A DNA stretch of 64,000 bases, from NCBI GenBank assembly GCA_022885665.1, contig JAGQDJ010000017.1:457550-521549 (forward strand), written 5' to 3'. Position numbers and translations under genes: made by a program. The notes under the pieces are model-generated. The model saw only the letters and a list, made by a program, of their open reading frames with translations, had not been told where the DNA came from and made no database searches. Origin of the DNA: Triops longicaudatus. Its lineage: Eukaryota > Arthropoda > Branchiopoda > Notostraca > Triopsidae. Shown in pieces: positions 12,957 to 22,670 of this stretch (position 1 is the first letter of the stretch; each line of letters opens with the position of its first letter).

Positions 12957-13845
12957 TTGCATAAAGAGTAGGCGTAAAACTGTCTACGTTTATGACGAAC
13001 AGCCCAATATTGAAGGAACGTCGGTTTGGATTAAAAGTATGGGAAGAATCATGCAAATAAGGTTTGTTTGAAGCCACCCGCCGTGCGCCGTAGTAGTGCT
13101 CTTCATTCCCGGGGCGCAATTGGATTATCTTTACACACACGCCTGGATTTGCATACGGATTAAAACTATTGCTCGAGCTTTTTCAATGCTGTTCTTCTGC
13201 TCGTACTGTCAGGACTCATTTGAATCCATAGCGTAATAAAGTTTGCGTATTATAGGAAGAACTTTGGGAGTTGCTCTTGTTTGGCCAAGCCTCGTTAGCT
13301 GCGAGTCGACATGATGTGAGATTGTTTTGCGTGTTGCTTGCGTGCGAGACGGAGTATGCAGATGACGAGGCCATTAGCATACAGACAGCGCAGGTTTGGT
13401 TGACAACGCGATTAACTAACTGCATGGCATACAGCTTATTGAAGATGCATAAGACTCTTACGGCGAGATTGCTATTATCTAAAACCCGGTGCACACTTTG
13501 TATTTCCCTCAAGAGTTGTGTCGATTTCATTGCCAGAACATGAGAGCGAACTGTTTTACAAGAGCGAAAAGGGCATTTTCAGACTTTAAATACAGCGTGT
13601 ATAGAGAGACAAGTTTAAGAGATAGAGTGGCAATTTTGTCTCTTTTGAAGTTTGAGGTTTTTGAGAGCCCCGAAAAAGGATTGAACAGACGCAGAGAAGC
13701 ACTTGGCAGTTGAAATGAGTCAAAGGGGAGAGATGATGAGTTGTTGCGGGAAAAGCTGTAGGGTCGCCCAAGCACTGCCACGAAAACATTACGCAGCTCA
13801 TTTGCATACTGGCAGTGGCGTTGTTAATTGCCGGCCTTTGCATAC
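12957..13845. promoter_or_regulatory. Cluster of POU/octamer-like sites
   Basis: Six octamer-related words in 0.9 kb: TTTGCATAA (12957), ATGCAAATAA (13051), ATTTGCATAC (13147), TTAGCATAC (13374), ATTTGCATAC (13800) and TTTGCATAC (13837). ATTTGCAT is the classical POU-domain octamer. A candidate enhancer about 1-2 kb upstream of the BH3-type frame; no direct evidence of function. Confidence 0.35.
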
Positions 13846-14904
13846 TAATGACCTGTGACAACAGTGATGGACGGCCGCTCTTAACTCCAGACTCCTATTC
13901 CCCATATACGTTGTCATTTCTAGCGTCGTTTTCCAACTCCCCGGCCAACCACAAACTTACATTTATCCTTTACGATCACCCTTATCGGCCACTTTGTACC
14001 GTAGCGCCCCTCTCCCAAAACTAAGCTTAAAACCGCGATTTGGTGAATTATTAAAATTAACTAGTTGCGACTGGCAGGCTTAAAAGTATAATAAAATGCA
14101 CCTACATTTTGTGGTAAAGGGCTAAAAATAAAAAAAAAATGTGTAAATCCTTCGTATTTTCTGTTGCATTTATTGTATATTTGTATTCGTGCAAATGTCC
14201 TGAAAAAATTCTAAAAAAGAGGAGCCAATGTTGTTAGTGTATCTGTACTAGTGCAAACGTTCTTATTGCAAACTGTAAATTACGGCATTGTAGTATAATG
14301 GCTACAAGGTATCCACACGCCCGGTCTCTCAATCACAAAGAAGAAAAAATTCCAGAAATTTCATCATAATTAAAAAAGAATAACTAAGAAAAACAAGATA
14401 AAAAAATCGACAAGTTCCACACGGTATTTGTTGAATGATTTTTGCAGTATCATTCAACTAATTTTCACTGCGGTTTTCTAGTATTTGACGAGGAGGGATT
14501 GTACACTCAATTTAAACCCGCCTCTTAGTTTATTCGTATTAAACATTCAAAAGTAGGCTGAAACACCCACTGAAGACGTCATTCGTGTAAATCGCACGAG
14601 ATATTGGTTTAGCGTGACTGGGCAGAAAAGCATCATTGGGTCAGTTTCCGACAACAAGGGACCCAAGCTGACGGATTCCATTAGGTTCTGTGAGGATACT
14701 CTTGAAGATCTCGTTAAGCTTGGGTACGCCCACACCTATCCCTTTTAGGATTAATGATGATCTCGGTTGCCGAGCTTCGTATGACTTTTCGTTCTTCTAT
14801 CAAAGGAAAACTTGACTTTTCGAATATATTTCCCTCTGATATGTTGTCCAAGAATGGAAAGATAAGGACGAAGAAGAGGGTGTAAATGGTAAGGGAGCCC
14901 TGTT

Positions 14905-15648
14905 ATGCTATTGGGGGTAAGAACTGACGACCAAACAGCACAGCATCATTATCGAAAAGATGCTACGCACGACTACGCGTTAGGCTCCACCCCAACGTGG
15001 ACTGTGTTTAGGGAGGACAATAGGCATAGAAAAGCGTCTGTCGCATCTCTGGGATGCTGCAGTCGGCAATCGACATCGTGGCGGGTAGTTTGTCTCCATA
15101 GCAGCGGAAGCACAATGTGCGCTGCTCTGTTGGTAACGTGTGCTGTGCCCTTATTGGAACACGAGGATGTATTCTTGGCACCTGAGGAAAATAACAGTGT
15201 GGTGGACCCAGTTTACGTGTACATTCTACGAGATTTCCCTGTAAGGATGTCCTCATTTCCACACTCACGAGATATTGCTTGGAGCCGTCATCATAAGTTT
15301 GAACCGCAAGTTGATATTTTGCAAAACCAACGGAATCGAAGCGAAGATCATTTGCCCGTCGCTGAAAATGAACCTATTGGGGCGCAATCTCTTCAAGAAG
15401 TGGAAACCAGGTTGCAGGTTCCTGCAGAGAGTGAATGGAAACGCGCTGGTAGAGAACTCCGTCGCATTGCTGACACGTTCGCGGTTTCCCGCCAAAACCA
15501 ACCGGCACACACAGAACCGAGTCCAAGCCACCACGGTTTGTTCTCTTCCCGCCTGCTGTCGTCAAGTCTTTGGATTTACGTTTTAAGTGCAGTTTGGAAA
15601 AGTTTGAGGACGCGTATGGGTCTTACGTACTTTGAAAATTCGGTGTAA
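14905..15648 (+). CDS. Candidate BH3-only (Bim/Bmf-like) apoptosis protein
   Basis: An uninterrupted 247-codon frame, the longest in this gene-poor stretch. At about residues 176-195 it reads WKRAGRELRRIADTF, which fits the BH3 pattern (h1-x3-L-x2-h3-[GA]-D-x-h4) and resembles Bim (ELRRIGDEF) and Bmf (LQCIADQF). About 30 residues later comes a hydrophobic, basic tail (LLSSSLWIYVLSAVWKSLR) like the membrane-binding tail of Bim. An EHEDVFLAPEE segment loosely recalls the Bmf N-terminus (ELEDDVFQPED). An internal ATG at 15115 would give 177 residues, close to Bmf's length, and may be the real start. A donor-like CCT|GTAAGG at 15240 and an acceptor TTGCAG ending at 15417 define a possible optional in-frame intron of 59 codons. 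Such proteins neutralise Bcl-2 members on mitochondria. The motif is seen directly; expression and start are unproven. Confidence 0.5.
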   Translation: MLLGVRTDDQTAQHHYRKDATHDYALGSTPTWTVFREDNRHRKASVASLGCCSRQSTSWRVVCLHSSGSTMCAALLVTCAVPLLEHEDVFLAPEENNSVVDPVYVYILRDFPVRMSSFPHSRDIAWSRHHKFEPQVDILQNQRNRSEDHLPVAENEPIGAQSLQEVETRLQVPAESEWKRAGRELRRIADTFAVSRQNQPAHTEPSPSHHGLFSSRLLSSSLWIYVLSAVWKSLRTRMGLTYFENSV

Positions 15649-17007
15649 TTATGGTGCACCGAGTACCGTCCGCTACCCAAGGTTGTCTTTCAGTGGGAAA
15701 ACAGGAAGTTTTTGTGGTTGCTTGGTTCCTCGCTATTTGTGTACCAAACGTTTCAGTTTTTGTGGACGTGTTCTTTTGCCTGAGTTCATGGCTAGTCAGA
15801 GTTGGTTTATTAGTCTAAGTTCGAGTTTTTCTTAGTAGCTGCTTACCATTGGTTTCATTATTTGAAAACAACCCACTTGACCAAAACCATTTCCATTGGT
15901 GTATCAAGTCATCGAGGCTACCCGTCAGTCTTTCACAATTTTATACATGCAGAGTATGTTTGTAGTCCGAGTTGCTTCTGCGTGTGGTTTTTGACATTAT
16001 ATGCCCATCCTCAAATCTCTACCTTGTATGCGAACCTAAATCTTGTCATTAATACAAAGTCGATCAACGCTCCGAAATGTTTCGTTTTTGAACTAATGCA
16101 TATTAGTCCATAACTCTAACAGTGTACGGTGGAGACTCGTTATAACGAACCTCCTGGGTCTAGAGAAAATGCTCGGTATATCCGTAGCACATTCTATTAG
16201 ACGCTTTTTCTTTACATTTAGCCTACAAACCTCGGAACCTTAAAATCAGTTCGTTGTAGTCAATAACTCGTTATAAAAAGGAGATTCTACTGCACTACGT
16301 ATTTTTCATGACATATAACCTGCGTTTTCTCTTTCTGGTGCAAAAAATGTTAGTATCAAAATCAGTTTTTAACATAACGAAGGTATCTCTTGTTAAATAA
16401 GATTTCTTAAGGATTTCGTAATTAGCGAATTAAGGGTATAGAAGTCAAATGGCAAGTACCATTCTGAGCTTTGAAAACGTAATTTCTGTTAATGAAAGTT
16501 TTGAAAGGAATAATCTATATTTAACGATGTCTTTACGATTATGTGCCGTGTTGCTGTTCTGGGGGATAGTTCAATGCAAATCTAACAAACGTTTAAAAAC
16601 TGTACTTTCTTTTGACAGTCAGTTGTATTTCACAATGTGTCGTAGGTTTGATTTAGAATAATTGACAGGACTTTATTTAGAGTTTTTTTTTTCTCCTGGG
16701 AAATCGTCGTATGTTCCGTACTCGAGTGATCACAAAGCTTACAGCTTTGTCTGAAACCTGATTGAGTCAACTTGAAGTGGTTTCTTCGAAAATATGTAAC
16801 AAAAGCAAGTATCTTTGCGTAAATCCGTCTGTATGAGTATCGAAAAACTTGATTTGAGAAGTAAATCTCTATAGTCTTTGTAAAAGTGAAATTATATTAA
16901 AGTGATGACAAACAATAAGCTGTACACGACAGTTGAGTCAAATTGGATTGCACACGTCAGGTTATGCGGCGGGAAAATCTTAAGGTAACTTGTGCTTGAA
17001 AATCCGT
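15649..17007. other. Intergenic region with a MITE
   Basis: Apart from the MITE at 16120-16296 nothing coding is supported. The frame at 16449-16661 (+) has no recognisable features. Confidence 0.5.
16120..16296. mobile_element. Pogo/Tigger-like MITE
   Basis: Inverted ends: the left has GGAGACTCGTTATAACGAAC, and the right has AACTCGTTATAAAAAGGAG followed by ATTCTACTGCA. The interior segment GACGCTTTTTCTTTACA..CTCGG is shared with the copy at 17.5 kb. Non-coding. Confidence 0.7.
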
Positions 17008-19514
17008 TTACTCGTCAATACTTATACTGTGTGATTTTTCGGACAAGGGAGGAGGTTCAACGACCATTGCAGATGTGGCTGATGAGTTTTTCTCGTTTTT
17101 TCGCGAAAACAATTTCAGGGGGAAACAGCATCCAAGGAAATATAGTGTGATCTCCAGAATCGTAATGATGCTAGCACCCATGAATAATCCCAAGTTTCCG
17201 CCAATTTCACCTACACAAAACCCATATGTTCATCAATCCTAGAAGGGTGAATAAGTCAGAAACGGAATAGCTTACCCAGCCACTTGAGCCATGTGTAAGG
17301 ATAGTTTGTTAGAACATTATAGTAAAAAGACGGAAAGAAGAAGTTCAACACCAGGTAGCTAAAGAACAAAAATTAAATTATAAGCACACACCGATACAAG
17401 GAGGTTGCTCTGGCAGCAGAAACTGAAGTAAATCAAGCACAGTAGTGTGTGTTAATAATCAAGCTCCCACAAACACGAACAAATGTTCATATCCAAAGTT
17501 TGTTATATGGGACGCTTTTTCTGTACAATCACATAATTCGGGACCTTACCATCCGTCAACTGTAGCCGACAATTTGTTATAAAATGGTTCGTTATAACTA
17601 GATTCATGCAATCCCAAGGACAAGTGTTGCTCATATACGAAAAAGTTCCGTTTCGAAAATTAGAATAATAAATTCTGAAGGATTACCATTCCAAGACACC
17701 TTGAAAGTGAATGAATTTACTAGGAAATTAGAAAAATATTTAAAATATTATCCAAAAGAAATGCTTGGACATTGAATTTTCATAGTGACACTCTTGTTGA
17801 GTGAAAGATAAAATAATGCTTACTCATTTTCCTCCAGGTTTTGTTTCACTTGACCTGCACTAGTGGTTATTGTGTAAGCTTGCACGAAGCAGTTTTTTAT
17901 GCACTCTGTGAAAGCGAAACAGTAGCAGTTAAAAGGTTACGTGCCATAGTATTGTATACTTACGAGTATTGTTAATATTTAAATAGGTACTAAATGTGTT
18001 GTTCGCGTCATTGGTGAGAGATTCCACCACTTGCCAAGGTTCGCACAATGGAAATTTATCACCTAAACTCGGGTAGCTTGTAAGCATTAGAGTGATAATA
18101 CAAATTTGATCTACCTTTGTAAGCCAGTGAGACTAAAGAACAGTTCCTAGTTTTGTGCCAGTAACTTTGCTGGACATCGCTCATGCAGCGGTCGGAGCTG
18201 TAACCGTCGTAGTTAGGGACTAGTGGTAAATACCGTGCGTCATTTGGATCGGCGCAGTTATGAGGTGCTAACATGTTGTCCTTAAGGTTAGTATTATCAC
18301 GCTAGAAAAAAAAGTAAATAAATTCTTTAGATGATTTCTAATATAATGCGTGTAGTACAGTACCACTTCTGTAGTAATCATATTGAGAACCCAAGCATTG
18401 ATAGGAGCGAATATTCCGGCAGTCTCCATGGCTGCCGAAACCGGCACTATATCACGCTTTACAGCGTACAAAACGCCAGGTGACATAACCGTAGACGATC
18501 TGACAATTGTTGTGTCAAAATCTGTTTTAAAATAATTTAAAATTAATTAAACTAAAATAAATTAAAACCAATAGAATTTGTAGAGCTAATCACGATTACG
18601 AAGGTAATATACCAATAAGTTGCGATTTTTTGTACGGCCGAACATAAACCATAAATCCGTCATCTCGAGATTCATAGTTCTGGACAATTTTCTTTGGTAT
18701 AGTGCTGATACAAGTGCCAAACGCTGTAAAAGTAGTGACGTTCTGAAAGTATTCACTACAGCAAGACTCAGCAGACCAGGTCTGTGTTTCCTTCTCGCAA
18801 CCGGCGATAATATCCTCACATGTAAGTAAGATTTTGCTCAATAAGGACTCCATAGTGAGACTATTGTTGGCCATAAAGTTCACGAGCTTGTTTTTTAATT
18901 CTTCGGCGCGTTGGGGGTTGTCCTGCAAATCACGCGCAATCACGTGTCGCGAAGTTGATAGTAGCACATACGAAGCTAGTTCGTTATCGACACCGAGTTC
19001 TGCGGAATGTGACCAAGCATTATTTATAAACAATCGCTCCTTGTGTGAATGTCATTGTAATATTTACGCTTAGATTCCAGTACATTAGCCCTTTTTTATT
19101 GAAAAATATTTTAACTACATTTCAAGTAAATGTGTATCGAATCTCATAATCGGAGCAAAAAGTGGCAAATATTAGAGAGGAAAGGAAAAATGAAAGAACG
19201 AATTGTTTACGTTCTGTCTCGTTGACTTTGAAGAACTTCGGGTCACAAATGTGAATTTGAGGTAAAACCATGCCTCCATTCTGGTAAACTTCTGTAATTT
19301 CGGTCGTCATAGCTTTGTTGGCAAGGGCAGCGACACAGTTTCCAGATTGGTACACTATCATTAAGGATGCGAGCACCAGCACTATCGCGTAAAAAACACG
19401 AAGAGTCACACTTCTGTCACGGTTTATCACATGGGCAAAACCATGTGCCGATGTTTCTTGACAAAAAGTAACCGAGTTATCTTTCATCGCTTCGGGGTAA
19501 CAACGGATTTTCAT
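17008..19514 (-). CDS. DEG/ENaC (amiloride-sensitive) sodium channel subunit, copy 1
   Basis: Nine exons: 19514-19211, 18999-18613, 18521-18364, 18301-18115, 18062-17964, 17905-17824, 17719-17687, 17358-17276, 17210-17008; phases close to 511 residues. The N-terminus carries the family FCQETSAHGFAHV motif with the gating His-Gly, then TM1 (VFYAIVLVLASLMIVY). A large Cys-containing extracellular loop follows (e.g. CEDIIAGC, SAESCCSEYF, QCIKNC). TM2 is IGGNLGLFMGASIITILEI; it contains GAS in the selectivity-filter position and the conserved Glu. The ATG at 19514 is the best start; upstream codons remain open but a splice acceptor sits there, so an extra 5' exon is possible. Trimeric sodium channels of this family are gated by acid, peptides or mechanical force; the ligand here is unknown. 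Tandem paralog of the next gene. Confidence 0.88.
17501..17620. mobile_element. Pogo/Tigger-like MITE fragment in a DEG/ENaC intron
   Basis: Shares GACGCTTTTTCTGTACAATC, TCGGGACCTTA and TGTAGCCGACAATTTGTTAT with the 16.1-kb copy and ends in GGTTCGTTATAACTAG. It lies within the intron 17359-17686. The left end is missing or decayed. Confidence 0.6.
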
Positions 19515-19837
19515 CTTGTGCGGGGATAAAACTTTTATCTTTCTAAGAGCAGAACCGGTTGACACGGCGACTTCATCACAGTAAATGGAACTTTCAAACG
19601 TCTACTGCGATATTTAAGGGCATGCATAGTATTCTTTTAGCTCCGAATGGAAATCAAAGGTACATCCTTCACAGCGGTTAGATAGAGCCACTATACTTAG
19701 CTTATTGTGTACAGTACAATACATTACACAATCCAATTTTCGCATTATGCTTTTGTATTAGCATTCTTTTACATGGTTTTCCGTTGGTTTTTTAGAAAAC
19801 ATTATGTTTATTTTGGATTTTCGGGATGGTTTCTTAG

Positions 19838-22670
19838 TCAAATTAGACGACCGGTGAATCTGCATCTTATGAAGGCTCGAAGAAAACGGAAAACAAAAAC
19901 AATTAACTCCACAATAGTTAAACAGCTGACTCCCATGAACAAACCCATGTAACCACCCACTTGACCTATGTGCACACAGATTTGATAAGGTAAAAGTGTA
20001 TCAAATGCGCATATTTACTTAGCGTAAAAACTCTAGTTTTTTTAAAAATAAATAGTGTTTATTCTGCGAGGAATATTAGACTCGTATGTTAGGAAATTCA
20101 AATGGTACAATAGATTGTTAATTTCGTCTGTTATTGGATATCATGCCGAATTTTCTTACCCAAGAGTCCCATCATGGTTTGCGGCCTAGATTTGTAGATG
20201 TCAAAGGAAGATTTGGGATAGTAAAAACTCATGATTGCCAAGTCTTCCTCCTGAGGTAGGCGAAGGGAAATGGAGTTCGGGCTGATTTCGTAATAGTTGA
20301 CCACGCAAGATTTCGGGCATGCCGAACCTTAATAGCGGATTTTGATTAAAGCTTATAATCTTATTATGTCGTATTCTAATTCTTATGTAATCAATGAACC
20401 CGTAAGAGAGATTCAAACCTCTTAATTGTTATCCTTCATCAGGATAGCTTATCGAGAAAATCACACATTTTTAGCCTAAGATAAAGCTACTTTCAGAACA
20501 TTCGTAACGGAGTTTTGAAGATAGATACCCAAACCCGTAAAAAAATTTTGCTTGAAAGGGTGACACAACGTAAATACCCAGTATCTAACAAACTTCCTAG
20601 GTCGTATTTATGGGGATTTGACCCCTACTGAAATGTTTTCTGTGTAATGGAGAACTTCGGGAAAAGTAAAATGTAAAAAGAAATAAATAAAAAAAATGCA
20701 TATTGTAAACTCCCGAACCCCCAGGATAGCTGTTGAAAACCTGAATACGGATAAGAACCGAAATTTTGATACGGGCCGAGATATTTCTTATTTAATTCGT
20801 TAGTATTTTAATATCTATTTGTTTTTGTTTATTTGTATTTTTGACTTGTTTTCCTTACCTTCAGTTCGACTTCCCAATAAGAAATCAAGCACGGACAAAT
20901 CTCCTAAGACTTTTAGAAGTTCAAATGGAGAACACAGTGACATCGTCGGATCTAGAAAGCCAGCGATTTTAAGTGATAATTTTAATTTATTTTAATTTAT
21001 TGCAAAGTGATGGCTATCTGTCATTACTCCCTTTAACTAAAAGAGATACGGTGCAGTTGGCTCGTTTTTGAATGATTTCTAGCTTCTCCTCAATATTACA
21101 GGTAAACTCGTTGAGAATCGTGTACTCTAACTCGTGTTTTGCCCCTTGTATGTCCTCCGGTACAACACAGTTAGGTCTGCTAGGAAAAAGTGCACGTTCG
21201 TGGCGAAGTTCCGTCCTGTCAAACTACAAATATAGGACTATTATACTTTAAGTCCTGTAAATTAATGCGTAAAATGTGAAGAACTATGTTCACAAAAACA
21301 GTTTACCATAGTTCTTTTGATTGGGTTGCTAGTCCATGAATGTAAAGGTGCGTAAATACCCTTTCTTATCAGACTGGTCAACATTAACTCGCCTTTTTCC
21401 GAAACCCCGTAAAATATTCCGTCGTTCGGGGCGAACATTTGGTTAAGTACTTGATCACTCCCATTCATATCTGCAGAACCAGTATTCATTGCATCAGTAA
21501 ATGTTGCAAGCTTTTTAGAGTTTTACTTATGGCGTGTTTACGGTTAATTCGCATCTGTACGATAAACCCATCATTTCTTGATTCGAGCTTCTGCATTAGC
21601 ACGTGTCCTTGTGTTGAAATGCAGCTTCCGTACAGATTGAGCCAAGTCTTGTTGGCGAAAAATGTTTGACAGCAAAGATCAGCCGAATAAAACTTGCTTT
21701 GGAGACTACATTGCATTATCATACCGGGGCATCTACACATAAGCTAATAAGCCACGCTGTAATCTAGCCAAAGCTTTCGTACTTGAGACTTGCCAATTCG
21801 AGGACTTGAGTCAGGCTCAAATTCTGTTGTCTAAGGACAGTCTTGAGTGCTGCGTCGAGCTCATCGAGTTCTCGCGTATCGTTGGGCCCAAACGTAGTGC
21901 TGCCGTTCATTGAGACCCATTTTAAAGTCAGAGGTGAAACTACTGCGAGGAGGTACCACGACAATGTCTGATTGACCCCAAGCTCTGTTAACAAAAATAC
22001 GAAATAACAAAAATACTTAAAAATTTATAATTAAAATAATCACTGAATTAAAGTACGGTAATAAAAGTATCGCAATAAAAAATAAGGAGAAATGGGGAAA
22101 AAAAAGTTACCACAGAAAAATATGCTTAGAGATTTTGTCGAACTTGCCTGTCAACACTGTAGCATTTAGTGTAGTATAATCACACAAATGGATATTAGGT
22201 AAAGTCATGTTAATTTCGTCCACTTCAATTAATTCGGTGTTCAGGCCAGGGTCGTAGATTTGAAGAACACTTTCTTTCAAAAAGTACAAGATACCTATGA
22301 CTGTGCAAATGATGAGGCAGAGCCACATAAATTTGCAAAAATAGTTCTCTTCAGGGTCCACTAGTCTCGCAAGCCCATGGCCGCTGGTGTTTTGGCAAAA
22401 CCGAACGGCTTCACCCTTGACGGTTTTCTTGTCTCCTAACGATTCTCTGTGCTGTTCTGTAGTCGCTAATCGTGAGGGGGAGAAGTACGTTACCGTATTC
22501 ACAGTTGCTGGGTCAAGCCAAAAGCACTTTTGCCTAGATAAAGCGGCGTGCTCCATTAGAAAAGCTAAGAGGTCAACAAGTCTCAACCGAAGTTTAGAAA
22601 CTAAAGTACCTTCTAGACACTTTTCTGCAGTATTGTCGGAAGGTATCGTAGGCGTAGCTTTAGCTGTCAT
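19838..22670 (-). CDS. DEG/ENaC sodium channel subunit, copy 2
   Basis: Eight exons: 22670-22148, 21984-21783, 21732-21527, 21470-21307, 21223-21028, 20951-20859, 20327-20160, 19965-19838; phases close to 559 residues. The ATG at 22670 is a clear start. Landmarks: FCQNTSGHGLARLV gating motif, TM1 (FMWLCLIICTVIGILYF), ELGVNQTLSWYLL, ESRNDGFIV, the Cys pair SACPKSCVVNYYEIS, pre-TM2 SFYYPKSSFDIYKSRP, and TM2 VGGYMGLFMGVSCLTIVEL with GVS filter and Glu. The first intron uses a GC-AG boundary (CAG|GCAAGT at 22147). The weakest splice is the acceptor before 20327. It lies head-to-tail with copy 1, with matching intron phases at five shared positions, so the pair arose by tandem duplication. Confidence 0.87.

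Larger units (their letters stand above)
8452..14904. other. Gene-poor region
   Basis: About 6.5 kb with no protein I can recognise. Open frames such as 12450-12827 (+) and 13271-13543 (+) lack homology cues and convincing splice contexts. It holds a bZIP-type site pair near 10.16 kb and a cluster of octamer-like sites at 12.96-13.85 kb, listed separately. Two TTAGGG units at about 12582-12594 are too few to mean a telomere. Confidence 0.6.

Noticed and set aside
13340..13380. YADDEA in a + strand frame, reminiscent of a reverse transcriptase active site
   Set aside because: No other RT motif nearby; single short match in an otherwise featureless frame.
15241..15417. Possible 177-bp intron inside the BH3-type frame
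   Set aside because: Donor is good but the acceptor tract is purine-rich and the segment stays open in frame, so I kept the uninterrupted reading and only noted the alternative.
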